64,000 nt of DNA from Gautieria morchelliformis. Lineage: Eukaryota > Basidiomycota > Agaricomycetes > Gomphales > Gomphaceae. Below the pieces are notes generated by a model. The model worked only from the letters and a program-made list of their open reading frames with translations. It was not told the DNA's origin and did not search any database. The first letter of the stretch is position 1, and each line of letters begins with the position of its first letter. Shown here one piece after another: positions 21,776 through 33,832 of the stretch. The position numbers were made by a program, and so were the translations under genes. The DNA lies in assembly GCA_015179125.1 (NCBI GenBank), contig WHVA01000033.1, forward strand, positions 358,769-422,768, written 5' to 3'.

Positions 21776-23018
21776 TGTCATGACGCATTTATTTCCCATA
21801 CTCAGATGCTCTGTTCTCCCATTTCTCACTCCACCTTCGTGTTCGTTCCGATTGCCCTTGCCGTGTTCGGCAACCGATCTTCGCTGTTCACGCCATTTAC
21901 CATAGCCACGCCGTCAAAGCACGATCGACGTCCTTGGACTGACTTGGCAGTCATCGCTGGGCCTATCACCTCCTCTGCTCAACCCTCTTTCCATGGTGTT
22001 CCTATGATAGGATTGTCATGACTTGTGTATTTTCTGGACCTTGTTATCCCCATTTCCCCTTTCGCCACCCCTCCCCCGTGTTCGCTCGGCTTCGCCTTCC
22101 ACTTCAACCACTCCTCCCCTATGTCATCTCCACTTGCCCTTCCTCGCATTTCGCCGAACAGCCATTCGCTGCTCACATCATTCGCCAGCAGGCACACCAT
22201 CAAAACACGATCGACATCCCTACCTGGCACGATGGCTTGTCAGTAGCTCCATCAGCTTCTCGATCCAACCCCCTTTTGGTGTTCATATGAGCAGGGTGCA
22301 TTCGCGGGACGTTCTACCCGTAGGTTGTGTGGGATCAACCCAGTAGATGAAGAACCCGTGCAGGGCAGTGTATATGCGGGCCCCAAGACATGATTTCGTA
22401 CATAGGTGCCTTCGCCACCTTCACTCTCCGTCATTTCATGTTCTCCCTCTTCTCTCACTCTATTGTATGTTTATTTCATCTATGTTGTATCACGACTGCG
22501 CACCCCTATCCAACCCTGACTCGTGACGGCCTCTTTCCTATTCACTGATACCTTACGAGCATTTGATATAAGTAGTTTGCATTTCACATGTATATTCCCC
22601 AGTTCAATTATCATACGTCGTCCATCTTGTGCAAACTTGACCTCGCTGCGATCATCGTCTTGAGCCTTCTCCTGGAGATTTCTATTTTCGACCAGAAGAG
22701 GACTTAGGCATCACTGGTGAGTTTTCATACTTCATCTTCGTTACCTTAGCCTTCGAACTATTTTCTGTGCTGACGGCGAAGGGATTGTCGCTACTTAGAC
22801 AGCCCTTCCATGACACCTTGTACGTTACATCGTCAAGTGCCACGGGCTATTTCGCTACGACTGTAGATAGGGCGAGCTCCGCTTGGGCAGCCCTCTTATC
22901 TTGTGAACATTTATTGGTCCACCTATTCACCGAACGGCATACTTATTCGCACAAGTTATTTGGGCATTCGCTGTGTTCACTAATACACGATATTAACGCC
23001 CTAAAACCAATCTTGACA
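21776..23018 (+). mobile_element. R4 solo LTR (1,243 bp)
   Basis: It runs from tgtcatgacgca to accaatcttgaca with matching flanks ggcac (21771-21775 and 23019-23023), a perfect 5-bp TSD. This copy shows the normal state of the family: TG...CA ends, a 5-bp TSD and no internal genes. That is the signature of a solo LTR. Confidence 0.9.
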
Positions 23019-23615
23019 GGCACATGCCAAGGCTGCATCAAACGTGCATTACTATATCTGGCCTAGTACTCCATGCCAGACACAGCAAAGTGGATGGACA
23101 TGATGAATTACCTAATCACTAATTAAAATTAGGCACTTCGTATGGAATAACCCCTCTAGGTCCAGGGAAACTGTCTGGGCAGACTAGCAGATGATTATTA
23201 GATTTACAGTATTTATAATAGTGCATGTGATAGTGCATGTGAGTGGCTAATCAAAGGCAGGAATGTTCTCAAAACCATGTGGAAGTCCAACCACTATGGT
23301 AGTAGAAGATGCAACATATCTGTGTGCCAATAAGTGTTCCCCTGGCAACATTATATGGCCTTTCTGCATCGCATCCATGATTTGCCATGCTCAAACTTGC
23401 TGAAATCAAGCTTTGTGGACCCCTTTGCAATGACAGCGGTGTTTGCCGGCCGCCAGAGACCTATTTGTGACCAGGGTGGTATCCAGAATAAAAGTTCTGA
23501 GGGTGAGTTTAATAACCAGCCATTTTCTAGCTGTGAGTCATTTCGAAACCCAGACCCCATAGCTGTGGAAAGGATATTAGCAGATTTCATCATGTTTGAC
23601 AAATCAAGGTTACAG
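23019..23615. other. Region downstream of the NLR-like gene
   Basis: It should contain the 3' UTR of the minus-strand gene ending at 23616. No other gene was recognised. Confidence 0.4.
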
Positions 23616-26600
23616 CTACTGACGAAGTGCTTGACCGTCGAATCGTGCTGAAATGAATTCCCCGGTAGTTGCATTCCACACACGGATCGTCCAGTCATCA
23701 GACCCGGAGACGATGCGTTTGCCGTCCTGTGAGAACGCCACCGATGTGACACACCCAGTGTGGCCTTTGAATGGTGCTGAAATTACGTGCCCGCTGTCTG
23801 CATTCCACACACGGATCGTCCGGTCATAAGACCCGGAGACGATGCGCTTGCCGTCCTGCGAGAATGCCACCGAAAAGACAAAGTCGCTGTGGCCTTTGAA
23901 TGGTGCTGAAATAACCTCACCGGTGGCTGCATTCCACACACGGATTGTCTTGTCACAAGACCCGGAGACAATGCGCTTGCCGTCCTGCGAGAACGCCACT
24001 GACGAGACGATGTCGGTGTGGCCTTTGAATGGTGCTGAAATGACCTCCCCGGTGTCTGCATTCCACACACGGATCGCCTTGTCAGTAGACCCAGAGACGA
24101 CGCGCTTGCGATCCCGCGAGAACGCCACGGATGTGACGGAGTCGGTGTGGCCTTCGAGTGGTGCTGAAATGAGCTCCCCGGTGTCTGCATTCCACACCCG
24201 GATCGTCTTGTCACGAGACCCGGACACGATGCGCTTGCTGTCCTGCGAGAATGCCACTGACAAGACCAAGTCGGTGTGGCCTTTGAATGGTGCTGAAGTG
24301 AGCTTACCAGTGTCTGCATTCCACACACGGATCGTCTTGTCATAAGACCCGGAGACGATGCGCTTGCCGTCGTGCGAGAACGCCACCGACGCGACGATGT
24401 GGGTGTGGCCTTTGAATGGAGCTGAAATTACGTGCCCGCTGCCTGCATTCCACACACGGATCGTCTTATCTGCAGACCCGGAGACGATGCGCTTGCCGTC
24501 CTGCGAGAACGCCACCGACATGACCAAGTCGGCGTGGCCTTCGAATGGTGCTGAAATGGCATCCCCAGTGTCTGCATTCCACACACGGATGGTCTTGTCA
24601 AAAGACCCGGAGACGATGCGCTTGCCGTCATGCGAGAATGCCACCGACCTGACCCAGTCGGTGTGGCCTTCGAATGGTGCTGAAATAACCTCACCGGTGG
24701 CTGCATTCCACACACGGATCGTCTTGTCATCAGACCCGGAGACGATCCGCTTGCCGTCCTGCGAGAACGCCACCGACCGGACCCAGGCAGTGTGGCCTTT
24801 GAATGGTGCTAAAATGAGCTTCCCAGTGTATGCATTCCACACACGGATCGTCTTGTCACGAGACCCGGAGACGATGCGTTTACCGTCGTGCGAGAACGCC
24901 ACCGACGAGACGACGTGGGTGTGGCCTTCGAATGGTGCTGAAATGAGCTTCCCTGTGTATGCATTCCACACACGGATCGTGTTGTCATCAGACCCGGAGA
25001 CGATGCGCTTGCCGTCGTGCGAGAACGCCACCGACGCGACGATGTGGGTGAGGCCTTTGAATGGAGCTGAAATTACGTGCCCGCTGCATGCATTCCACAC
25101 ACGGATCGTCTTGTCTGCAGACCCGGAGACGATGCGCTTGCCGTCCTGCGAGAACGCCACTGACGTGACCCAGTTGGTGTGGCCTTTGAATGGTGCTGAA
25201 ATGAGCTCCCCAGTGTCTGCATTCCACACACGGATCGTCTTGTCATCAGACCCGGAGACGATGCGCTTGCCGTCGTGCGCGAACGCCACTGACGTGACCC
25301 ACCCTGTGTGACCTTCGAATGGTGCTGAAATGAACTCCCCGGTGTTTGCATTCCACACACGGATCGTCCAGTCAGCAGACCCGGAGACGATCCGCTTGCC
25401 GTCATGCGAGAACGCCACCGATGCCACGGCGTCGGTGTGGCCTACCAGAACGGTTTGAATAGGTGGCCACGTCGTCGCTTTCCCGGTCTCGATGCGGAGT
25501 AGTCGTGGAAATCGTGGGAGGTAAGTCTTGCTTAGTTTCGAACTTTCAGGCGCGAACGGGAGTGCCGACAAATAGAGATGGGGAGCACTCTGAGAGATTA
25601 CACTCCCAAACGCACCTATAAAATGGCGGGTATCCGTTACGAAAGCTGCAATGTCATTATCCTGAAGTTCATTAGACTAACGTCGAAGCTCATAACAACT
25701 TGGGTACACACCTGACTCCAGTGCATTATTGACGAGAGTGCTGCCGAAGCATCGGGTACCTTCTTGATCAGGCTCAAAACTTCCAGCCAGTAGAGTAGCT
25801 TGGTCTTGAAGAACTGCTTGACCTTTGCACCTATACCCGGCGTAAAGGTGGTGGCGCGAACATGGTCCGCCCAAAAACGGCAAGAGTAGGAAAGTTGTGG
25901 AGATATATACTTCTTAGTCCGTGTCGCCAAGTCGACAACGTCGTTGTTACGCAGATGTGAAGTTTCAAGATGACAAATGTTGAAACAAAGCTCATCCTTC
26001 ATCACGCGCAAACATGAGAGCGCAAGGCCTTCATGGTGTAACGATGTGTCAATGTAGTATTGTCCACTCCGGCCGCGATCTGTCAAGAAGTCACGAAAAG
26101 ACGTGTGCAGCAGGCTGATTGGATCAGAGTCTTGAGTAGGAAGGCTCAGCAGAGCCCCCATGGGTCCAACTATTGCATGAACCTCGGTACCCGACTCGTC
26201 TCCATTGCACAGCTTCTGCAGGGCAGACACCGAGAGCGGTTCTCTGGCAATCAGGATGCAGCCCATCACCAAGCGAAAGCGGTGCTTGACATCGTCCGTC
26301 AAATCATCGCCATCCCCGAATATCTGCTTGAGGATACCAAGATACAGGTCATCCATCCCACGGAGGTTCTTTTCTAAAAGTCCCTCCAGCTGCTTAACGG
26401 CAACGCGACCACCCTTCCCATCTCCTTTGACAAATCGACAAGCCGTGGACGCCCATTGAAAGTGACCTTCAGAGTTCTCAACTAATAATCGACACCAACC
26501 ATTGTTGGGCCATTTGCGCTCGAGGGCCGTAATGTTACCTAGTTGATCTTTCACAAAGCGGGCGACGGCATCGGCAGGGTCCGGGTCAATATCCTTTAGG

Positions 26601-28562
26601 GACTTGGAAAGCACGTGCCTCTTCCCAAGCAGGGCGCCCTGGATGTCTTTTTCGGCACGGGAGGTGATGAGAACGCGGAAGTTAGGTGGCAGTTGTGCTG
26701 CTTCTTTGCCCAGGACAGACAAGACAGCCCGGCGAGATTCCAGGTCTCCGCTCTCATCCAATGCATCAATAACGATCACGATCGGTCCAACAGCCGCTAT
26801 GTCCTTGGAGGGGTCCAGAATGAACTTTTGGAACTGCTCACGAGGTACCCGTGTGGTCCGAAGTGCTTTCTGCTCCCCGACGACTTTCAGCAACGCTGCT
26901 TTTCGTTCTGGATCCAGATCGGCCAGATCATGAGCAATCGTGCTAAAGAGATTGTCGGGGGATCGCTGTGCCTGAAGAGCGCGGTCAAAAAAGTACGACG
27001 ACCCGAGACGTTTGATGCTACTAAGTCGTTTAGCGACCTCGTGGGCGATGGCAGACTTGCCGGCACCCGCAACATCGTTCAATAAAAATATCCGTGGCGC
27101 GTCCTCCCTATCCTGGTTCACCCAATCCCAGATCTCCGCAATAGCTGTCTCCCGGGTATCCCGAAGACATCCCTTTTCAGGGTTGAACTTGGCACCGTCT
27201 GCGTAGGGCATGTCATTCAGCAGAACTGCTTGAGCTGGTTGCAAGGTGTATTAGGGTCGGGAAAGGCCCAAAGTCAGAAAACTCACATAGGTCGCCGATG
27301 GCATCCAGAACACGTAGTACAGTGATTTCAGTATGAAGCACGGCATGTTGTTGTAACTCCGACCTGAGATTCTTGAACGTTTCCCGGTATTGTTCGACCT
27401 TGCTGTCGACATCCAACCATAGATTTTTCACGGTCCTTTGCCCTGAACAAAGATCGTCAGCTATGACCACCTGACAGTGGGTTCAACATACAGAATCCCT
27501 TGTTTTTTGCGTAGGCGCGAATAAAGTAGCTGCACTCTAACGTCTGTTGCACCAAGGATAGGATAATTGACTTGTGCGACTCAATTTTCTTCAACGGCTC
27601 TGTCTGATCGACGAACTCATAGGTGTCTCCAATAATTTTCGCCAGACCATGAATGCTATCGTCCCGATCCATCTGATCAATGATCGTCTAAATAGTGTCG
27701 ACCCCAGATGTCAGCCATATCTATCCGCTTGGTGTATGCCATATATGTACCATATATGCAAGAGACAAGATGGACCATGCCATTTTCGCATAAGGATGGG
27801 CCTAGAATAAGCACACTGTGTCAATCAGATAACATGGGAGACGACCAACCTAACGATACCTCTGAAGCCTTATCCACAATATTGGTAAACAGCTTGATCT
27901 TGCGCAGCAGGGGATCCCAAGCCGCCACTATTGGATCGGTAGTATTGGTGCTCGAAGCGACCCAGTTGACCACATTCCGTACACAAGTGATTAGGGACGG
28001 CGGCGGGTTCATATTATCGACCACTCTCGTTCCACTGACGGCTTCGCTCAACTCGGCCTTATGCGCCTCGTCGGACGTCGCGAAAGACGTGAGGGTGAAC
28101 TCTAGGACAGTCAGAAGCTCATGCATCTTCCCTGCCTTATCTGATTTTTGCAGTTTGCGAACAATGGCTGCTATGGTCGATGATTACGCGTGCATTCCGT
28201 CGACGAGCGAAAAGGACTGACCTCCAGTCCCCTCTTCTGCAAGCAGCAAACTAATCCGTTCCTTCGCACCGCCTATGTAGTCCTCATGTCCGATGGTATG
28301 ATGTCCATATACTTCAATTTCCAACATAGAAGACCGAGTCAAGTGGAAGCTGCGGATGGAGTTAAGATCACATTGAGGCACTAACGCTGGAATTCACGCA
28401 CAAATAGAATGGCTCATTCCACGAGGCAGTATTGCCTCTCGCAGAAAACGCAGTTTTCTGGGGGATGTCCTTATCGACGACGAGTTTCACGAAGCAGTGA
28501 CTAGGACGCTTGCCGAACAGTGTGACATTGGGAAGATGGGTGCATCTCAAGTCTGTTGCCAT
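23616..28562 (-). CDS. NLR-like receptor: C2 domain, NACHT NTPase, 14 WD40 repeats
   Basis: Eight exons fit: 28562-28402, 28349-28222, 28170-27860, 27801-27751, 27687-27492, 27442-27287, 27234-25712 and 25661-23616. All phases agree, for 1,523 residues; introns are about 50-65 bp. Residues 5-95 resemble a C2 domain (FVKLVVDKD...LEIEVYGHH). Residues 97-334 are a helical linker with PYAKMAWSILS and ECSYFIRAYAK blocks known from such proteins. The NACHT NTPase has its P-loop VAGAGKSA near 390-396 and Walker B IVIVIDALDES near 486-496. From about residue 913 come 14 nearly identical 43-residue WD40 units, enough for two seven-blade propellers. Fungal NLRs of this architecture (het-d/het-e type) act in self/non-self recognition through ligand binding by the WD40 part and NTPase-driven oligomerisation. 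The frame looks intact. The 5' splice site of intron 1 (GTGCGT) is the least certain. Confidence 0.85.
23646..25451 (-). repeat. 14 tandem 129-bp WD40-coding units
   Basis: Each unit encodes a version of GHTxxVxSVAFSxDGKRIVSG, then SxDxTIRVWNAxTGxxISAP. The framework is almost invariant; differences cluster at about eight positions per unit. The blocks around units 3-4 and 8-9 are alike (SGHVISAPFKG then THIVASVAFSHDG), suggesting duplication of several units at once. High DNA identity means the count may vary between alleles and may be mis-assembled. Confidence 0.92.
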
Positions 28563-29390
28563 GGCCAAGAGTCAGTATACAATAGATAGTGTAAATGAAA
28601 GAGCCTTTCTTGCAACTTTGATTGCTGCGGGAATACTTCGGGGTGGAGAGTGAACAGTTGGCTTACTAGAGAAGTAATCGTGGACTTACGCTACCGTGCC
28701 CTTATCATTGCCCTTAACGTTGTACATTGTTCGCAGTGATGGGTGGTAGGCGGAAAAAGACGACGAGAGGCGCCGTATGGCACTGCGTACTTCGGACCTG
28801 TCATCAAAGACATAACATCGAAGCCTGCGGCGCCCACGTCACGGTGGTCTCGGCGTCTAGATGAAGCGCCCGTCGATCATCACGTGGCTCCGCACGAACT
28901 TGCAGCCCGTGTACCAGATACATATAAGTATACCCGCACTGGCCTCCAGACTCCCGTCGCGCAGGAGGCCGACTCGAGGTTGCTGTTCCTGTAAACCTGA
29001 CTCGCAGCGGCAGGGTCGCGCAGACGAGCAGCGTTGCCAGACGGACGACTGGAGCGCGTTGGACCGTCTCCATGATGCTTATTCAGTGATTATGATCGTT
29101 TGAAACGATTATAACATAATATACGGCAGCCACAAGCCTGCCTGCACATGCGGCTCCCACTGTTCCCGGCGTCCAGATTAAGCGCCCGTTGATGTGGCTC
29201 CGTAGGTACTCGGCCGTCTTCGTAAGTACAGCTGGTCCGTGTCTCAGAGGCAACGCGGTTACATATCATGTCGCCTTGCTGTGAGTGAGCTCTGTGCACC
29301 GCCTGGGCAAGTTTCGTGGATCCGTTGTCGCGCCCACAACATGTGCACCACCGCAAGTAAGCATTTCACCCACGTCAATCCAGGTCATAC
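28563..29390. other. Region upstream of the NLR-like gene
   Basis: It holds the promoter side of the minus-strand NLR gene. No TATA box or other gene was recognised with confidence. The sequence becomes C-rich after 29150. Confidence 0.4.
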
Positions 29391-30494
29391 ATGCAGCTTT
29401 ATCGACCTGTTCCAACATCTAGTGCCCAGGTACCATCCCCAAAGCCGTCCGCTCCCAGACCTCCAAACGCGACACTTATCCCTTCGGTCCATCTCCCCTC
29501 CCAACTTTTCCAGCTTCTCCAAATTCTGTCAAACACCGTCCATGGCCACCAACTTCCGAATCGTCCTGTCCCAATCCGCCCGCAAATGGCTCATCCTCCG
29601 TTTCCCGCCAGCGTGTCCCTCTATGACTCCGACATCCCGCTCTCTTTCAGGCGTTTCACCAGCCCGGTCGCCCAAAACCCAAATCCACCAGTTCCCAGCT
29701 CCATACTCAGCACAAGCCCCAAACCTCCAAAGACTACAACAACTCCGCCTGGTGGCAGCCCCACAAAAGTTAGTGCCACCCTCCTAATGGTAGCTCCACA
29801 AAGCCCTCGCCCAATCACATCGCGACACGGCTCCAATGTCGCCAATATCGGCCCATTTCCACCCGTTCCTTGGTCGTCTCATGGCGCACTGGGACGACTC
29901 AGTGCAAAGCTTTCGCCGATTCGTCCCACCTTCATGCGCCCCAACGAGCAAGATGTCGACCCCTTGACGTCACACAGCCCACAGGCCAGAAATCGTAAGC
30001 CGAAATACCCCTTTCACTCCAGCTCATAACTCGTTAATGTAACCTCACCACGTCACTAAACCCTTGCTCAGTGCTCGTCTTCCTCAAGCCGCAACCAATT
30101 CTCTCTTGCTTGAAACACGGCATCTAGTGCCAATATTCTCCCTACTAGCCTAGCTGGATTTCAATTCATCGCTCCCAATGCTCTTCCACCGAAACCGCGG
30201 TTGGAATCTGGTCGCTTTGCCACTCAAAATCGTGGTCCTTACTACAATGCCGCCTTCGGGCCTCGTGTTCTTGCGAAAACACTTGCCCTCACCGAGCCCT
30301 GGGAACGGGCTGAAGTTTGCAGGGGTATAGAACGCGTCCTGGCAACCAGCAACGACCGCATGCGCCACGTTGAGCGGTATGTTAGGCGTTGCAAGGACCT
30401 TGCATTTGACGTCATTGAGCTCTCCACGGGTTCTTGTCGTTGCCAGTTGAGGACTGGGCTGAACTTGTACAATGCGTACAGCGGCCAGGTGTGA
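29391..30494 (+). CDS. Possible Pro/Ser-rich hypothetical gene, two or more exons
   Basis: A plus-strand frame at 29391-30029 is rich in Pro, Ser and Thr and lacks repeats. A gtaagc donor at 29995 could join it to a frame ending at 30494 that includes NRGPYYNAAFGPRVLAKTLA and RHVERYVRRCKDLAFDVIEL, which looks like a folded protein. An acceptor at 30152-30153 would keep the frame but gives a 159-bp intron, long for this genome. C-rich DNA alone can create such frames. No family was recognised. Confidence 0.35.
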
Positions 30495-30944
30495 AAACCA
30501 AACCAGAGCTGTGAATTCAACGGGGCGCCAGCGGCCATGCTAGTATTGCGGATTTAGAAAGTGCAGGGACGTCCAATGTGGATGGGCGGATCGACGGCGC
30601 AAAACCCTACTGGATGAAGGGGCCGAAATTTTCATGATTCGAAGTGAGGGTATCACGGAGAACGTGAGCGCATAGCATTGTTATTCAACGACGGTCTCTC
30701 TCGTACTTATTATTCGGTCGCTTCCATTCACCAAGCTTGTGTTTGAAGCTGTCGATCCGAAAGTCTTCGAATAGTACATCCAGAATCACGGGGTCGATGT
30801 TAACCTATTTATCGACCACTCCCCAGCGGTGCAGCTTGCGTGTCTTGGAGCTTGAATTTGGGGAATGAACCAAACATTTTGCGAAGTTTGTCAACTTCCG
30901 GGACTGGAAGGGTATATAAATGAGTATTGAGCCCAGCCAACGGT
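30495..30944. other. Unassigned sequence
   Basis: No gene was recognised. A TATA-like gtatataaatg lies near 30910, just before the truncated Gypsy C begins. Confidence 0.35.
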
Positions 30945-31738
30945 GGGAGGTTGACTCAACCCAGACTACACCCTTCATGTTGGACAGTGGCCAACATCCA
31001 AGGCTGGGACTGTAACCAGTCCGGGAAACTCAACTCGAGGCCCTGGATGAGTTCACAACGCGGATGGAAGTGGCCACAAGAGAAGCTTGTTCAGCCCTGT
31101 CCAAGGCAGCAGAGGACATGCCATGCTTCTATGATGTGCACCATAAAGCAGCCCCAGTTTATAATCTTGGTGACAAGGTCTGGCTCAATGCACAAAAGAT
31201 CACAACCACTCGCCCAATGAAGAAGCTAGACCACAATTGGCTAGGCTCCTACGCTGTTAATAAGGTGGTCTCACAAAATGCCTATGGTCTAAATCTTCCT
31301 GCATCCTTTGGTCGCACACATCCAGTGTTCTCTGTTGTCCTGCTTTGGCCATATGAAGATGACCCAATTCTTGAACATCATGCCCCTCTAGCACCCCCCC
31401 CTATCATACGGGATGGAGCCGAAGAATATGAAGTTGAAAGGATTCTAGACAGCAGGATGTTCCGTGGAAGGTTGGAGTATCTCGTGTGCTGGAAGGGCTA
31501 TGGAGCTGCTGACGATCTCTGGCTACCGGTCAAAGATGTCTCTGGGGCAAAGCGACTCATTAAGGAATTTCACAGGCAGAACCCAGAGGCACCTCAGTGT
31601 ATCTCAGCAGCCACATACATGTCCCTCCCCTTCCAGAGATTTCAGAACTTCACAGAACCTTCCAGGCAAACTCTCTTCAACTGGACAGCAGGCAGGGCTT
31701 CTACTCATAATGTCAAGGGGCCAGAACCCCAAAGATAA
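30945..31738 (+). pseudogene. Gypsy C integrase C-terminus with chromodomain
   Basis: The frame begins inside the integrase (STQTTPFMLDSGQHPRLGL, then a stop at about 31015) and continues through the SH3-like part (YNLGDKVWLNAQ) to a chromodomain (EEYEVERILDSRMFRGRLEY, then LVCWKGYGAADDLWLP). The element is truncated at its 5' side. Its polarity is plus. Confidence 0.8.
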
Positions 31739-31844
31739 GTGATATCGGCCTCCGCCTAACCAATTCATTCTGATAAGCTATATATCCCCTCTCCACCTGT
31801 GACCACTCACTTCCACTGCATCGACCCCACCACATCCATCAACC

Positions 31845-32441
31845 ATGTCCTCACCCACTATTGAGCTTGTTGCCCTCCCCAGCTTCACCCAAAACCTCTC
31901 TGACCTGCCAAACATGTCACGTGTCGATCCCACCCTCCTGCACTTCTCCAGCTTCTCATCATCCAGAGCAGCCAGTGAAGCCAAGCTACAAAGGATGCTT
32001 GACTGCCGTGATCTCGATGCTGCATGGTCTTCAAAGTGGTCCATCAGCTCTGAGGACATCACACCAGCGAAGAGTCAGGCACCCACTTGCCCTGCACTCG
32101 CATTCTTCAGACCCTGACACAGACGAGAGAACACCTACTATGTCAGTGACCCTGTCTTCCTCAATGATGGAACCCCCCCTTGTGGAACCCCCTACACTTT
32201 TGAAGGCTGGGTGGGGCGGCGTTTCCGTAACATGGCAGGAGAGCGACTACGTCGAGCAAGGTTCCAAGGGCCGCACTTGCCCATGGACCCCAATCCCCCT
32301 GAGATCATCATTGACCTGCACTACCAGGAGGGGAAGAGCCAGGAGAGATGGTGTTCCTGCCTGTGGCATACTTGGAAACGATGTCTCGGTGGATGTTGGG
32401 GGCTAGGTGGCAGCTGTGCTTGTCAGGACGACAAGCATTGA
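31845..32441 (+). pseudogene. Gypsy C accessory ORF between chromodomain and 3' LTR
   Basis: It starts MSSPTIELVALPSFTQNLSD, has one TGA at 32115-32117, and goes on as HRRENTYYVSDPVFLNDG and FEGWVGRRFRNMAGERLRRA to a stop at the polypurine tract. It occupies the same relative position as ORF3 of Gypsy A, but the two show no evident similarity. Function unknown. Confidence 0.5.
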
Positions 32442-32449
32442 GAGGGGGG
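32441..32449 (+). promoter_or_regulatory. Gypsy C polypurine tract
   Basis: The run agagggggg immediately precedes the LTR start TGATGTCAGG. The same arrangement occurs in Gypsy G and Gypsy H. Confidence 0.65.
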
Positions 32450-32712
32450 TGATGTCAGGGTTCACGTGTTTCCTTCCACAAGTTTCTGTTTCCTTCCATG
32501 AGTTTCCATCACCTTCCGTGACCTTCTACAAGTTTCCATCTCCCCTATTATGTAAGCCTTGCCAGCGCTATAAGACTGTAGCTAGTGTGGTGGCATTTCC
32601 TCAGCTTGATCTCTGAGGATACCCACTACACAGTTGGTTATTGTCCTTGCATCGGCCGTTATCTCCTTGAGTATCTTTAGGTTGTGGCTTCGTCATTAGT
32701 GTTGCCCTCACA
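32450..32712 (+). repeat. Gypsy C 3' LTR (about 263 bp)
   Basis: It starts TGATGTCAGG and ends GTTGCCCTCACA, like the LTRs of G (GTTGCCCTTACA) and H (GTTGCCCTTATACA). The three therefore belong to related families. Confidence 0.65.
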
Positions 32713-33339
32713 GATTCTCCCTTGGCCGTTGAGTTTTGTACTCAAAAAAAAATCTGTTAGTCCATAGTCTTGAAATTTCGACATATCAGCTGGAGTAAGT
32801 GCTTAAGTACATGTTGTAAGGTAATTCTATGTTGTCAATATGTACATGTCAAGAATGTTGTCCACAACCTGGCTATCCAGTATAATATCCACATATCCAC
32901 AAACATAGGTGCGTTGATTCGATTTTTTGGTTATATGTAATTTTACAAGGGAAATTCTTTGGTGTTCCCTGGTCAATATTGTGGATTAACATCTGAGTGT
33001 ATTATGGGTTTCCCTATAAGTTACTCGTGTGTATGCCATGAATACGTTTCTGGCACATAAATTTCCACAAGTTTAATATTCGTGGAAAATACAAGAGTAT
33101 ATAGTGGACATGTCAAGTTTTTCCACCTTCTGTACCGGCATATCCAGTAACTGGTATATCAGGCACCGTCCACATGTGGGAATACCAGAACACTTGCTGG
33201 GCTGTCCACACATTTCACTCATGGATTATCCAAATATTATATGGGGTGTTTTTTCCCACCGTGGTGGATGGATTTTCATGCGCACCCTTTCAACGCTCAG
33301 CATGCCGTATGCTAACTTATGCAATTTCACCCCAATCTT

Positions 33340-33585
33340 TATCAGAAGCCTTGTGGAGCAGTGGGATAAAGTGCTGTTGAGTAAGCTTGTTTATGGTAAG
33401 GTGGTGGGTTTGAATCTCGCTGCAAGTACAATTTTCTACAGTCCAATCAGTCGTTATGTATCTACGTCGTGGTAATGTCATATGTGTATCCGTTCAGCGG
33501 TGTTGAGGTTTGAGTTGAGTATACGGAAAGTAAACTAAATAATGTTGTCCTTTGGTTGTTTTTTATTTCTTTTTTTTGTGGTAGT
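33340..33585 (+). ncRNA. Possible tRNA-derived SINE-like unit
   Basis: An A-box-like tggagcagtgg (33354-33364) and a B-box-like ggtttgaatct (33407-33417) are spaced as in tRNA genes. The B-box region can fold as a T-arm (gtggg/ctcgc with wobble pairs). A T-rich run near 33575 could end pol III transcription. The acceptor and D arms do not pair, so it is not a functional tRNA gene. Confidence 0.25.
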
Positions 33586-33777
33586 AGCCATTGATAATCC
33601 AACAATTATTGATGGTATTTCCCTTAGAAGAATTAATGGATCATCCTACACATATGTCAATGGATATTGAATCCACGAAAAAAATGGCCTTATGGTGAGT
33701 GGATAGTCCATGTGTTGTACATGGATTCGGACATGGACCCCTGAGCGGCCGGTGGACTTACCATGAGAGGGATGTTG

Positions 33778-33832
33778 TGGATGGTCCACCACCGGACTGG
33801 TGGAGTGACCTCAACTGGTGGTGGACCATCCA
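33778..33832. repeat. Perfect inverted repeat, 16-bp arms
   Basis: The arms tggatggtccaccacc (33778-33793) and ggtggtggaccatcca (33817-33832) are exact reverse complements with a 23-nt spacer. Confidence 0.85.

Noticed and set aside
24358-25311. 317-codon plus-strand frame
   Set aside because: It is antisense to the WD40 repeats and repeats with the same 129-bp period. The minus-strand product is a clear WD40 protein.
33340-33430. tRNA gene
   Set aside because: A and B boxes are present, but the acceptor and D arms do not pair. It is kept only as a possible SINE head.
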